NCBI RefSeq assembly: GCF_001657485.1
Contig: NZ_LXFU01000031.1
Coordinates: 127,485 to 191,484, forward strand
DNA: 64,000 nt
DNA from: Rhizobium sp. WYCCWR10014
GTDB taxonomy: Bacteria > Pseudomonadota > Alphaproteobacteria > Rhizobiales > Rhizobiaceae
Reading direction: 5' to 3'
Shown here: positions 1 to 8,771 of the stretch, piece after piece
Numbering within the stretch: position 1 is the first letter of the stretch
Layout: every line of letters begins with the position of its first letter
Made by a program: the position numbers and the translations under genes
Notes under the pieces: model-generated
Told to the model about the DNA's origin: nothing
Databases searched by the model: none
What the model saw: the letters and a program-made list of their open reading frames with translations, nothing else

Positions 1-1
1 G

Positions 2-367
2 CTGATGAAGGGCTTCTACGACACGGTGCCCTGGGAAATCGAAATGGCCGGCGTCGTCGACGGCGCCTCGCGCTTCCGGGTCTGGCGCAGTCTCGTGCTG
101 CCGCAGGTCAAGCCCGGGATCATGGCGCTCGGCCTCTTCTCCTTCCTCTCCGGCTGGGGCGAGTTCATCCTGCCGCAGGTGCTGGCGCCTGGTAACCAGG
201 TGCAGGTGCTTTCGGTGTATCTCGCGGCCTTCCTCGCCGACGACAACAATTATGATTTCAACATGTTCAAAGCGGTCGGCGTCTTCTACCTCGTTCCGGT
301 GCTGATCGTTTACGCGCTCTTCAACAAATATCTCATGAACATCTATGGCGGCGGGAGCAAAGGCTGA
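2..367 (+). CDS. ABC transporter permease (MalG/UgpE type), C-terminal part
   Basis: Inner-membrane permease of a carbohydrate or glycerophosphodiester importer, cut by the window start: the frame is open to base 2, so the N-terminus lies outside. The visible 121 residues hold the EAA cytoplasmic loop (E-x-AGVVDGAS...LPQVKPGI), which docks on the ATPase, followed by hydrophobic segments near the C-terminus. It ends in an ATGA overlap with the downstream ATPase gene, so the two are translationally coupled. The linked phosphodiesterase suggests a Ugp-like substrate (inference). Confidence 0.9.
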   Translation: MMKGFYDTVPWEIEMAGVVDGASRFRVWRSLVLPQVKPGIMALGLFSFLSGWGEFILPQVLAPGNQVQVLSVYLAAFLADDNNYDFNMFKAVGVFYLVPVLIVYALFNKYLMNIYGGGSKG

Positions 368-1422
368 TGCGCATCCTCCTCGACAATTTTTCGAAGAGCT
401 TCGGCTCCACCAAGGTCATCGAGAACATGCAGCTCGAAGTCGGCGACGGCGAGATGCTGGCGCTGCTCGGCCCGTCCGGCTGCGGCAAATCGACGACGCT
501 TTTTGCGGTCTGCGGCATTCACCGGCCGACCAGCGGACGCATCCTCTTCGGCGACCGCGACGTCACGGACCTGCCGAGCCAGGCCCGCAATGTCGGCGTC
601 GTCTTCCAGTCCTATGCGCTCTATCCGCACATGACGGTTACCGAGAACATCGGCTTTCCGCTGAAGGTGAAGGGCATGCCGGCCGCAGAGATCCGCAAGG
701 AAGTCGACCGCATCGCGGCCCTCGTTCAGATCGGCAACCTGATGGGCCGCAGACCGGCCGAGCTTTCCGGCGGCCAGCAGCAGCGCGTGGCGCTCGCGCG
801 CGCGCTGATCCGCAAGCCCGACGTGCTGCTGCTCGACGAGCCGCTCGCCAATCTCGACGCCAAGCTGCGCCTCGAAATGCGATCGGAAATCCGCCGCCTA
901 CAGCGAGAAACCGGCATCACCGCCATTCTCGTCACCCACGACCAGGTCGAGGCGATGAGCATGTGCGACCGCATCGCCATCATGAAGGAAGGCGAGATCG
1001 TCCAGATCGCCACGCCGGCCGAAATGTACAATGATCCGAAGACCGCCTTCGTTGCCGGCTTTCTCGGCAATCCGCCGATCACCTTCCTGCGCGGTGTCTT
1101 GGACAAGGGTGCCTTCACCATCCCGCAAAGCGAGATCCGCGTGCCGCTGCCGGATTCTGTCGGTGCCGCCGAGGGCACGAAGCTGATGCTCGGCGTCCGG
1201 CCGGAGCATTTTACGCCGGCAGGCGACATCGCCGTTCCCGGCAAGGTCACCTTCGCCGAAACGCAGGGCCGCGAGAACCTCTACGACGTGCATCTTGCCG
1301 GCGGGCCGCTGCTGCGCTCGATCCAGCCGGTGCGCAGTGATATCCATGTCGGCGACGACGTCCGCTGGGCGATCGACAGCCGTGGCGTGTTCGTCTTCGA
1401 CGAGAATGGCAGGAGGCTCTGA
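367..1422 (+). CDS. ABC transporter ATPase, MalK/UgpC family
   Basis: Cytoplasmic ATP-binding subunit that powers the permease before it; 351 aa, the usual length for the family. Walker A is GPSGCGKST at about residues 35-43. The Q-loop (VVFQSYALYPHMT), LSGGQQQR signature, Walker B (LLLDEPLANLD) and H-loop (LVTHDQ) are all intact. The C-terminal third is the TOBE/MalK regulatory domain. It overlaps the permease stop and the phosphodiesterase start by ATGA junctions. UgpC is favoured over MalK only because of the next gene. Confidence 0.93.
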   Translation: MRILLDNFSKSFGSTKVIENMQLEVGDGEMLALLGPSGCGKSTTLFAVCGIHRPTSGRILFGDRDVTDLPSQARNVGVVFQSYALYPHMTVTENIGFPLKVKGMPAAEIRKEVDRIAALVQIGNLMGRRPAELSGGQQQRVALARALIRKPDVLLLDEPLANLDAKLRLEMRSEIRRLQRETGITAILVTHDQVEAMSMCDRIAIMKEGEIVQIATPAEMYNDPKTAFVAGFLGNPPITFLRGVLDKGAFTIPQSEIRVPLPDSVGAAEGTKLMLGVRPEHFTPAGDIAVPGKVTFAETQGRENLYDVHLAGGPLLRSIQPVRSDIHVGDDVRWAIDSRGVFVFDENGRRL

Positions 1423-2201
1423 TGACCCGCGATTTCTCGGCATTTTTCGGGCGCTACGGCTGGCCGTCAGGCAAGGGCCGGCTCCCCTTCTGCATCGGCC
1501 ATCGCGGCGCCAGCGGCCATGAACGCGAGAACACGATCGCTGCTTTCCGCCGCGCCGCCGAACTCGGCGCGGAAATGTGGGAACTCGACACGCAACTGAC
1601 CAAGGACGGCGTGGTCGTCGTCTCGCATGACGATCACCTCGAGCGCGTTTTCGGCATCGACCGCCGCATTTCCGAAATGACGGCGGCAGAGCTCGCCTCT
1701 CTCGACGGCGTCGACGTTCCGAGTTTTTCGGAGGTGGCCGCACTTGGCCGCGAAACCGGAACCGGCCTCTATGTTGAGCTCAAGGCGGCTGGGACGGGCC
1801 TGCGCTGCTGGCAGCACCTTGCGGAGATGAACCAGCGTTTCGCTTGTCTCGGCTCCTTCGACACGGCACAGGTGCGCGAACTTAGCGACGCGGCCTGCGA
1901 TTTTCCGCTTTCGGTGCTGATCCGGGTCGGCCACGATCCGCACGCGCTCGGCGACGAGGCTGGCGCCGATATCCTGCATCTGTGCTGGGAGAGGGCAGGC
2001 GAACGTCCGCAGGATCTGGTGACCGACGCGCTGATGCGCCGCGCTTTCGATGCGGGCCGCGAGATCGTGCTCTGGCACGAGGAACGGCCGGCTGTTCTCG
2101 ATGACCTCATGAAGCTTCCGGTTCTCGGCATCTGCACGGATCTGCCCGATCTGATGCGACCGTTGGCGGTCAAGGAAAAAGCAGTTGGCAGACAAGGATA
2201 A
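1422..2201 (+). CDS. Glycerophosphodiester phosphodiesterase (UgpQ-like)
   Basis: Predicted metal-dependent hydrolase that cleaves glycerophosphodiesters to an alcohol and glycerol-3-phosphate. It is 259 aa without a signal peptide, so probably cytosolic like UgpQ. The GDPD signature is present: IGHRGASG...ENT near residue 27, then ELDTQLTKDG and a catalytic SHDD. Start by ATGA overlap with the ATPase gene; the 3' end overlaps the LacI gene by 17 bp. The order permease-ATPase-GDPD resembles ugp operons. Confidence 0.92.
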   Translation: MTRDFSAFFGRYGWPSGKGRLPFCIGHRGASGHERENTIAAFRRAAELGAEMWELDTQLTKDGVVVVSHDDHLERVFGIDRRISEMTAAELASLDGVDVPSFSEVAALGRETGTGLYVELKAAGTGLRCWQHLAEMNQRFACLGSFDTAQVRELSDAACDFPLSVLIRVGHDPHALGDEAGADILHLCWERAGERPQDLVTDALMRRAFDAGREIVLWHEERPAVLDDLMKLPVLGICTDLPDLMRPLAVKEKAVGRQG

Positions 2202-3189
2202 GGGACCGCGCAAAGCAACCTCCTTCGACGTGGCGCGTGTGGCCGGCGTCTCGCGCGCCGCCGTGTCGCGCGCCTTCACGCCGGATGCCAGCGTCTCGCC
2301 GAAGACGCGCGAGAAGGTCTATCAGGCCGCCAAGGAGCTCGGCTATCGGGTGAATTATCTTGCCCGAAGCCTCACCAACAAACGCTCCGATCTTGTCGGC
2401 CTCGTCGCCGCCGGCCTCGACAATCCGTTCCGCACGCTGCAGATCGAAAATCTGGCAAGAGTGCTGCTCGCCCGCAATTTCCGCCCCATCCTGCTCCCGA
2501 CCTCGCCGAAGGCCGATACCTCGACGGTCATCGGCCAGCTGCTGCACTACGCCGTCTCGGGCGTCATCGTCACCTCGGACGCGCCGCCGACCGAGATCTG
2601 TGAACAATGCGCAGCCGAGGGCGTGCCGATCGTGCTGATCAACAAGGGCAATGACATTCCCTTCGTCGACCGCATCATCTCCGACGATCGCATGGCCGGC
2701 CATCTCGCCGCCACCCACCTGATCGACAGCGGCGTGCGAAAGCCCGCCGTGATGGCCGCACCTGCCATCTCCTATACGGCGCGGCGGCGCAGCGAGGCCT
2801 TCCTCGCACGCTGCAAGCAGCTCGGCGTCGAGGCGCAGTTTCTGCAGGTCAGGATCAATGACTACCGGAGCGGCTATGATGCGGCAGCCGAACTTGCGGC
2901 ATCCGGCATCGACGGGCTGTTCTGCGCCAACGACTACATGGCCTGCGGCGTGGTCGATCGCATCATGCAGGGCCGCGGCCGCGCTGATGCTCCGCCGCTC
3001 AGCATCATCGGCCATGACGACATCCCTCAGGCGAGCTGGACCGCCTACGATCTCACGACCATCCGTCAACCCTGCGACGTCCAGGCCGAAAAGACGGTCG
3101 ACCTGCTGATGAGCCGTATAGTCGAGCCGGACCTGACGGCGCGTGTCGAATTCACGCCGGTGACACTGATCAAAAGAAGGACTGCGTGA
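2185..3189 (+). CDS. LacI-family transcriptional regulator
   Basis: Probable repressor of the importer operon it belongs to; 334 aa. The N-terminus carries a LacI helix-turn-helix (SFDVARVAGVSRAAVSRAF) and hinge, followed by a periplasmic-binding-like effector domain. The start is a TTG at 2185 with an AAGGA Shine-Dalgarno about 8 nt upstream, inside the end of the phosphodiesterase gene. The stop overlaps the next start (ATGA). Its operator would lie before the operon, outside the window. Confidence 0.9.
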   Translation: MADKDKGPRKATSFDVARVAGVSRAAVSRAFTPDASVSPKTREKVYQAAKELGYRVNYLARSLTNKRSDLVGLVAAGLDNPFRTLQIENLARVLLARNFRPILLPTSPKADTSTVIGQLLHYAVSGVIVTSDAPPTEICEQCAAEGVPIVLINKGNDIPFVDRIISDDRMAGHLAATHLIDSGVRKPAVMAAPAISYTARRRSEAFLARCKQLGVEAQFLQVRINDYRSGYDAAAELAASGIDGLFCANDYMACGVVDRIMQGRGRADAPPLSIIGHDDIPQASWTAYDLTTIRQPCDVQAEKTVDLLMSRIVEPDLTARVEFTPVTLIKRRTA

Positions 3190-3998
3190 TGAATTCCGCA
3201 TTCGATGCCGCCACCATTCGCGCACGGGCGGAGGTCGCGATCACCGTTGCCCTGGAGGTCGGACGGGAGACGGCACGGTTTCGGCGCGACTCTGACCCCG
3301 GCACCCTCACTGTCGAGAACAAGGGATTGCAGGATTTCGTCACCATCGCCGACAGAAAGGCCGAGCAGGCGATCCACGAAGGGCTGCTCTCGCACTTTCC
3401 GGATGATAGTTTCATGGGCGAAGAGAGCGGCGGACAATCGGGTAAGGGCGGCACCTGGGTCGTCGATCCGATCGACGGCACGACCAACTATATCAGGGGC
3501 TTCCGGCATTGGGGTGTCTCGATCGCCTTTGTCGTCGGCGGCAAGGTGGAGATCGGCGTGGTCTACGACGCCGCCGGAGACAAAGTCTTTCACGCCGTGC
3601 GCGGCGGCGGCGCCTTCAAGGACGGGATTCCGGTCCATGCGGCGGCGACCGCCGATCCGGCCAATGCGCTTGTCATCCTCGGCCATTCCCGCAAGACGAG
3701 TTTCGACGACCATCTCGCACTCTCGCGGCGGCTCCACGAACGCGGCATGGATTATCGCCGCATGGGCGCGGCGGCGATCGACCTCGTTCGTGTCGCCGAG
3801 GGTGCTGCCGATCTCTATTACGAGCGCCACCTCAATGCTTGGGATATGCTTGCCGGCGCGCTGATCGCCGAAGAGGCCGGCGCTGTGGTGGCGATGCCGC
3901 CGGTCGACAGGCTGCTTGCGCAGGGCGGGCCCGTCATCGCCCATTCCCCGGGGCTTGCCGGAGAATTCGCGTTCATCCTCGACATCGAGGGGCTATAG
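3189..3998 (+). CDS. Inositol monophosphatase family phosphatase
   Basis: Mg2+-dependent sugar/inositol phosphate phosphatase family protein, 269 aa. The metal motifs are visible: GEESGG (about residue 75), VVDPIDGTTNY (about 92) and the C-terminal NAWDMLAGALIAEEAG. ATG at 3189 overlaps the LacI stop as ATGA; a GTG three bases earlier is possible. As the last gene of the phosphodiesterase operon it may dephosphorylate a product of GDPD cleavage (inference). Alternatives in the family are fructose-1,6-bisphosphatase or PAP phosphatase. Confidence 0.88.
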   Translation: MNSAFDAATIRARAEVAITVALEVGRETARFRRDSDPGTLTVENKGLQDFVTIADRKAEQAIHEGLLSHFPDDSFMGEESGGQSGKGGTWVVDPIDGTTNYIRGFRHWGVSIAFVVGGKVEIGVVYDAAGDKVFHAVRGGGAFKDGIPVHAAATADPANALVILGHSRKTSFDDHLALSRRLHERGMDYRRMGAAAIDLVRVAEGAADLYYERHLNAWDMLAGALIAEEAGAVVAMPPVDRLLAQGGPVIAHSPGLAGEFAFILDIEGL

Positions 3999-4071
3999 AT
4001 ACACCTCTCCCACAGGCGATCCGCCCGATTTGTGAGACTGCGAACTTTGCCCGAAAGTTACGGAACGCCCA

Positions 4072-4704
4072 TTACGCAACAACGCGATTGCGACCGGTCT
4101 TTTTCGCCGTATAGAGATTCTGATCGGCGATCGCCAAAATCTCGTTCGGAGACTTGGCAGACAGGGTACCGGCGACACCTATGCTGATCGTCACGTGCAG
4201 CCCGTTGCAGATCTCAGACCAATCCCATCGTTCAATGGCTGAACGCAGCCTCTCGCAGAGATCTGCGGCGCCTCGGGGAGCGCCGGCGAACAGGACGACG
4301 AATTCCTCGCCGCCAAACCGAATTGCCTGATCGGTAATGCGTAACTGGCTGCGCAATATGGTTCCAATGGCACTCAGGACCCGGTCACCGATCATGTGAG
4401 AGAAGTTGTCGTTGATCGACTTGAAGTGATCGACATCCAGCATCGCGATGGAATATGGACGCTTCTCAGATGTCAGCGCTTTAAAGCGGCTGTCGAGATA
4501 TTTGCGATTATAAAGCCCGGTCAGTGCGTCCAGATAGACGGCATTGGCAAGGATATCGGTTTGCTCTTGCAATTTCTGATAGGAGGCCTCCAACGTTTCT
4601 GCGCGCTTCGACTCCGTTTCGGCAACTTCCTTGAACCGCTTGGTTTCATAGTAGATTTCGGCGAGACGTGCGCGTCGCTGTGTACTCTCGGCGCTATTGC
4701 GCAA
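4072..4704 (-). CDS. GGDEF diguanylate cyclase domain fragment (C-terminal half)
   Basis: 210 codons downstream of the TAA at 4711-4713, from a possible TTG restart at 4704. A coiled coil leads into DALTGLYNRKYLD and the active-site loop IRFGGEEFVVLF, so cyclic-di-GMP synthesis residues are kept. An RITD sequence exactly five residues before GGEEF matches the allosteric product-binding I-site. No good ribosome binding site is seen before 4704, so independent translation is doubtful. It converges on the phosphatase gene at 3998. Confidence 0.6.
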   Translation of the reverse strand: MRNSAESTQRRARLAEIYYETKRFKEVAETESKRAETLEASYQKLQEQTDILANAVYLDALTGLYNRKYLDSRFKALTSEKRPYSIAMLDVDHFKSINDNFSHMIGDRVLSAIGTILRSQLRITDQAIRFGGEEFVVLFAGAPRGAADLCERLRSAIERWDWSEICNGLHVTISIGVAGTLSAKSPNEILAIADQNLYTAKKTGRNRVVA

Positions 4705-4710
4705 ATAGGC

Positions 4711-5727
4711 TTAGTGGTATTTCTTATGGGCCTCCAGCGCCGGATCGAACTGCCCCAGCCCCTCATAGGCCTGCGACAAATAAAGATAGATCTGCACATA
4801 GGAATCGAAACTGCCGCCGGCGTCCATCAGCTCCACCGCCGCGAGGAGCGGCGACAGGGCTTCGGTGAATTTTCCGGAATTGTTGTAGATCTGGCCCAAA
4901 GTGTAGAGATATTGCTGCCTGTCCCTGACATAGCTGTTCTCTTGAAACAGCCGATAGCGGGCCATGCACCGGAGCGCCTTGTCATGCTCGCCCAGATGGC
5001 TGTGGAACTCGGCTTGGTTACCGAGACAGAGGCGAGCGGCCCAGCTGTCGCCGATCTCGATTGCGATGTCGAGCGCTTGTTCGGTCAGTTCCAGCGCTCT
5101 GACCAGCATCTGGTGTTCTTGCTCCGGCTGGCCGAGCGCCCGCGCGATATATCCGCCTTCCGAATGAGCGCCGCCGAGATTGATGAGCCACCAGCATTCA
5201 TAGTTCTTATTGCCAATCGATCTGGCGAGTTCGACGGACCTCTCGCTCATCAAGATGGCCCGGTCGGGCTGTTTGTTGCACCAGAAGATAATTCCTATGA
5301 CGTTAGTGGCCAGGCTTTGTGCTTTCGGGTCCGCGGCCTTGTCGGCCAGATCCAATGCGCGGGTAGCTTCTTCGATTGCTTCCTCCGGCAAGCCCAGTTC
5401 CAAGAGCAGCCATCCGAAATAGGCGCGGGCACAGGATTCCTGTTTGCGCTCCCCGGTCAATTTCCAGAAGTCTACCGCCCGGCGGACATGCGTCAGTCCA
5501 AGTTCGGCCTTGCCGATCTGAAAACAATACCAAGCAATGTCGGTGTCGCATTGCGCGGCGAGCCGATCGTCGCCCCGCGCTTTGGCATCCGCAAGAATTT
5601 CGCCGGCCAGTGTGAGCGCCTCAACCGATCGGCCCGTACACCCAAGATGCCACGCTTCCTGCAAGCTGGAATTTGCTTGTTGCGCAATTGCTTTAATATC
5701 AACAACTTGCATATCGGACACCAACAT
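4711..5727 (-). CDS. TPR-repeat sensor fragment (N-terminal half of GGDEF protein)
   Basis: Tandem tetratricopeptide-like helical repeats throughout (for example LATNVIGIIFW...AILMSERSVELARSIG and YLYTLGQIYNNSGKFTEALSPLL). No signal peptide is evident. The start is uncertain: ATG 5727 and ATG 5712 both lack a strong Shine-Dalgarno, and the frame stays open to a TTG at 5781. Ends at the TAA that separates it from its GGDEF output domain. Such proteins normally couple TPR-mediated protein contacts to c-di-GMP synthesis. Confidence 0.6.
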   Translation of the reverse strand: MLVSDMQVVDIKAIAQQANSSLQEAWHLGCTGRSVEALTLAGEILADAKARGDDRLAAQCDTDIAWYCFQIGKAELGLTHVRRAVDFWKLTGERKQESCARAYFGWLLLELGLPEEAIEEATRALDLADKAADPKAQSLATNVIGIIFWCNKQPDRAILMSERSVELARSIGNKNYECWWLINLGGAHSEGGYIARALGQPEQEHQMLVRALELTEQALDIAIEIGDSWAARLCLGNQAEFHSHLGEHDKALRCMARYRLFQENSYVRDRQQYLYTLGQIYNNSGKFTEALSPLLAAVELMDAGGSFDSYVQIYLYLSQAYEGLGQFDPALEAHKKYH

Positions 5728-5794
5728 TTGTCTGCTGGTTATGGATAGCATCAGAAGTTTAAAATGATGGAAATTACGCAAAACATGCGACTAA

Positions 5795-5842
5795 GAGCAT
5801 GATGCCGAAAAGTGTGATCGGTTTTTGGACGACATCTTGCTC
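5795..5842. repeat. 48-bp dispersed palindromic element, copy 1 (degenerate)
   Basis: An imperfect palindrome with GAGCATGATG at one end, a CTTGCTC end at the other, and an inner CCGAAAA/TTTTTGG pair. The same 48-bp unit occurs at 24613-24660 and 34707-34754. This copy has several mismatches, such as CATCTTGCTC instead of CATCATGCTC. It lies between the divergent-GDPD gene and the TPR-GGDEF gene. Confidence 0.75.
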
Positions 5843-5855
5843 CAACGCTCGCCGG

Positions 5856-6719
5856 TTAAACCGCCATGCGGCGGCGCCAGGCGCGTTCGGTCGCCGGCGC
5901 CTCGTCGGTGGTGATCTGATCCGGTTTCAGGGCCGTCAGCGCCGAAAAGCTTTGCCATTCCTCTTCGCTGAAGCCGGCCTCCGGATCCTTCAGGGTGAAA
6001 GTCCAGGCATCGACACGTTTGCCTTCGTCCTGGCAGAGCGCGATCATATCCAGCCCCGCATTGGCGGCATCAAGGATCAGCGGCCAGTGCAGATAGATCG
6101 TGTCCGGTTCGGTCGGGCCGCGCAGGTCAGCGCGCAGTTCCGTCTCGACCGCCTTCCAGCCGTTGGCCATCCTGATATCGTAGAGCTTGTTGGTCGGATC
6201 GATGCCGCGCAGGAGATGGGGAAGCTTCTCCTTGACCGCGACGATGAGGTCTAGACTGTCGCCACTGACGATCACCGAGGCGGCGATATCGCGGAAATGC
6301 GTGGCCAGATGCGCGACGCCCCTGGCGCCGATCGCTTCGTAGTCGTCCTTCATGTCGAATTGCAGCAATGCGGCTGGATGCGTCGATTGCATCATGGCAG
6401 CCAGATCCTCGCTGAGGATCAGCGGCCGGTCGCCGTCTTGCATCCTGATATCGCTGAGGTCACTGACGCTCTTTTCGGCGACCGGTCCATGTCCTGTCGT
6501 CTCGCCTTCGAGTTTCCTGTCGTGCAGCACGACGAAACCACCGTCGGCGCGGACGCGCAGATCGAGCTCCATCGAGGCGCCCGCCGCAAAACCCTCCGCC
6601 ATTACTTCGGCGGAAAACAGCGGGTCGGAAACCCGCTTACGCAACCGGTGCCATTTAAGGCGGGTGCGATGCCCCTCATGCGAAATCTCCAGCCCCTGCG
6701 CATCCAGCAATCTCGTCAT
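5856..6719 (-). CDS. Divergent glycerophosphodiester phosphodiesterase-like protein
   Basis: About 287 aa, resembling the GDPD TIM barrel: SMELDLRVRADGGFVVLHD carries the E-x-D metal pair and second histidine, and later strands follow the family (LLQFDMKDD, DAWTFTLKD). The N-terminal HRG...ENT signature is degenerate (WHRLRKR...DPLFS), so activity or substrate may differ. ATG 6719 is chosen; GTG 6725 has the better-spaced GGAG. It is transcribed in the same direction as the Dpp-type operon upstream, but 163 bp separate it from the aminotransferase gene, so it may be a separate unit. Confidence 0.7.
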   Translation of the reverse strand: MTRLLDAQGLEISHEGHRTRLKWHRLRKRVSDPLFSAEVMAEGFAAGASMELDLRVRADGGFVVLHDRKLEGETTGHGPVAEKSVSDLSDIRMQDGDRPLILSEDLAAMMQSTHPAALLQFDMKDDYEAIGARGVAHLATHFRDIAASVIVSGDSLDLIVAVKEKLPHLLRGIDPTNKLYDIRMANGWKAVETELRADLRGPTEPDTIYLHWPLILDAANAGLDMIALCQDEGKRVDAWTFTLKDPEAGFSEEEWQSFSALTALKPDQITTDEAPATERAWRRRMAV

Positions 6720-6882
6720 TTGCACCAAGTCTCCGCGATGCCACTTTCCTGCCTTGACGAGCCGTGATTATCAAGGGCCCAATACGGCTTTCATCGGGGT
6801 GCCGGAAAGTTTTCGTCGCTCGGCCCTAAGCCGGAGCCGTCTTGTGGTCGCTGGATGCCTTCCCGATTCCGAGAGCATCCCC

Positions 6883-7977
6883 TCAGCGGCTGTAGGCTGC
6901 TGAGATCGCCTCTAAAGCCGCAGCAATATCCGCGGGATGGCCTGCCTGCCTAAGGGCCATGCCGTAAGCCACCACATTCGAAAGCACCGTCTGGAATGCG
7001 CCGCGCGGACCGGTATGGTTGAGCCGCACGAGACGGGCAGACCCATTTCCGACACCGGCCGTGATCTCGACCCCCAGCCGCCCCGCGGCCGCGATCAGCG
7101 AAGCGGGCTCCACTGCCTCCGGCACAGGCACCGCCGTCACCAGGTTCGAGGCCTTTTCCGCCGGCACCCAAGCCGCAGCGCCAAGTGCGGCAAGTCCCGC
7201 CCGTGTCGCCGATGCCGCAAGCACATGACGGGCGACGATATTCTCCATGCCCTCGGCCTCGATCCGGTCGAGCGCCGCCTCCAGTGCGAAGAATTCCAGC
7301 GGCGCCGGCGTTCCTGGCAGGCCAGGTCTGCCGCCATCGACCCATGTCTTCAGATCGGCCAAAGACAAGATCGAATCGCGCGATGCGCCGTCGCGGAGGA
7401 TCAAATCCCAGGCCCGGCCGCTGACCGAAAGTGCGGACACGCCGGCCGGGCCGCCGAGCGCCTTCTGCGGCCCGATCACCGCGATGTCGATGCCGAGATC
7501 ATCGACGTCGAGCTGATGGCCGCCGACCGAGGCGACCGCATCAACGACGGTGACGATGCCGCGAGCCCGGGCAAGCGCCAGTATCTCCGGCAGGGGGTTG
7601 AGAATGCCGCTTGCGGATTCGGCATGAACCAGCGCCAGCACATCGATGTGAGGACCAGCGTCGAGCGCTTTTGCAACGGATTCGATCTCGATCGGCAGGC
7701 CCGGCTCTGCGACAACATCCTCTACCGTCACGCCGCCCCGCCGCAGCCATTGCCCGAACCAGCCGCCATAGGGGCTGGTGATGATGTTGAGTGCGGTAAG
7801 GCCGGGGCGCGCAAGGCTGACCGCCGCCGCCTCCAGCGCCACCACCGCCTCGGCCTGCACCAGCAATATATCGTTGCGGCTGCGCAAGATGCCGCCGATC
7901 CTGTCGGCAAGGACGGCGTAGCGCTCCGCTGGATAGGAGGGCACGCCATGCAGGGGATTCCAACCAAGATCGGACAT
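6883..7977 (-). CDS. Class V aminotransferase (PLP-dependent, AGT/SPT-like)
   Basis: 364 aa PLP enzyme of the serine-pyruvate/alanine-glyoxylate aminotransferase family. The Schiff-base lysine lies in IGPQKALGGPAG and the cofactor-binding aspartate in VVDAVASVGG. ATG 7977 follows GGAAG by 5 nt; an in-frame GTG lies two codons earlier. It is the last gene of the Dpp-type importer operon, 11 bp after the ATPase, so it probably processes an imported amino compound. The specific substrate cannot be read from the sequence. Confidence 0.85.
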   Translation of the reverse strand: MSDLGWNPLHGVPSYPAERYAVLADRIGGILRSRNDILLVQAEAVVALEAAAVSLARPGLTALNIITSPYGGWFGQWLRRGGVTVEDVVAEPGLPIEIESVAKALDAGPHIDVLALVHAESASGILNPLPEILALARARGIVTVVDAVASVGGHQLDVDDLGIDIAVIGPQKALGGPAGVSALSVSGRAWDLILRDGASRDSILSLADLKTWVDGGRPGLPGTPAPLEFFALEAALDRIEAEGMENIVARHVLAASATRAGLAALGAAAWVPAEKASNLVTAVPVPEAVEPASLIAAAGRLGVEITAGVGNGSARLVRLNHTGPRGAFQTVLSNVVAYGMALRQAGHPADIAAALEAISAAYSR

Positions 7978-7988
7978 GAACACTTCCT

Positions 7989-8771
7989 TCAGCAGGGATC
8001 GGTCACGAGACGGGGGACGGCGGCAACGAGTGCGCGGGCGGCCTCGGATTGCGGCGCGGCAACGACCACCGCTGCCGGGCCGCTCTCGACGATCCGCCCG
8101 CCATCCATGACGGCAATGCGGTGGGAGACGGCGCGGACCACGGCAAGATCGTGCGAAATGAACAGACAGGCAATGCCCTGTTCTTTCTGCAGATCGACCA
8201 GAAGCTCCAGAATCCTGCCGCGCACGGTGACGTCGAGGGCGGACACCGCCTCATCGAGCACCAGCAGCGATGGCCGCGTCGCAATCGCCCGCGCTATCGC
8301 CACGCGCTGGCGCTGGCCACCGGAGAGCGAACGCACCGGCCGGGCGGCATGATCGGCGGTGAGGCCGACACGCTCCAGCAGCATGACGATCTCGCCGGGG
8401 CGCCGGTCCTTCGCCGCAATGCCATGGATGCGAAGCGGATCGTCGAGCACCGTGCCGACGGTCGCCAGCGGATTGAAGGCGGCGAGGGGATCTTGAAACA
8501 CCATCTGCATGCGCGCCCGCTTGCGGCGTAGGGGCGCACCATCAAGTGCCAGCCAGTCTGCCCCTTCGAAGCGGATCGAACCGGCATCGGACGAGAGGAG
8601 CCGCAGCAGGATGCGCGATAATGTCGATTTTCCGCTGCCAGAGGCGCCGACAAGACCGAGTGTTTCCCCAGGCGCGATCGTCAGCGACACATTACAGAGG
8701 GCGGCAACCTGCCTGCCGGCAGAAGAAAAGCCTTTCGACAGGTTTTCGATGGAAAGCAAGGTATCGCTCAT
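7989..8771 (-). CDS. Oligopeptide-type ABC ATPase (DppF/OppF-like)
   Basis: 260 aa ATPase with Walker A GASGSGKST, Q-loop VFQDPLAAFNP, LSGGQRQR signature, Walker B LLVLDEAVSALDV and H-loop FISHDLAV. This subfamily pairs with a second ATPase, here the overlapping upstream gene. The usual C-terminal oligopeptide-transporter extension with its Cys cluster is shortened. It starts in an ATGA overlap with the partner gene. Confidence 0.9.
   Translation of the reverse strand: MSDTLLSIENLSKGFSSAGRQVAALCNVSLTIAPGETLGLVGASGSGKSTLSRILLRLLSSDAGSIRFEGADWLALDGAPLRRKRARMQMVFQDPLAAFNPLATVGTVLDDPLRIHGIAAKDRRPGEIVMLLERVGLTADHAARPVRSLSGGQRQRVAIARAIATRPSLLVLDEAVSALDVTVRGRILELLVDLQKEQGIACLFISHDLAVVRAVSHRIAVMDGGRIVESGPAAVVVAAPQSEAARALVAAVPRLVTDPC

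Larger units (their letters stand above)
4072..5727 (-). pseudogene. TPR-GGDEF diguanylate cyclase interrupted by in-frame TAA
   Basis: Read from about 5727 down to 4072, one frame encodes about 550 residues: TPR repeats, a coiled coil and a GGDEF domain. A single TAA at 4713-4711 interrupts it between HKKYH and AYLRNSAES. No frameshift is present, because the next 210 codons stay in the same frame and continue the expected TPR-coiled-coil-GGDEF architecture. It is a nonsense-interrupted gene, or possibly expressed as two pieces or by readthrough. Both pieces are listed separately. Confidence 0.75.

Noticed and set aside
4043..4059. Short stem AACTTT/AAAGTT between convergent genes as a terminator
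   Set aside because: Only 6 bp, no T-run on either side.
4396..5748. Long plus-strand open frame of 450 codons
   Set aside because: Mirror frame of the TPR-GGDEF gene; lacks recognisable domains while the minus strand shows clear TPR repeats and a GGDEF motif.
6937..8352. Plus-strand open frame of 471 codons
   Set aside because: Antisense to the aminotransferase and ATPase genes; Arg/His-rich composition typical of a high-GC shadow.
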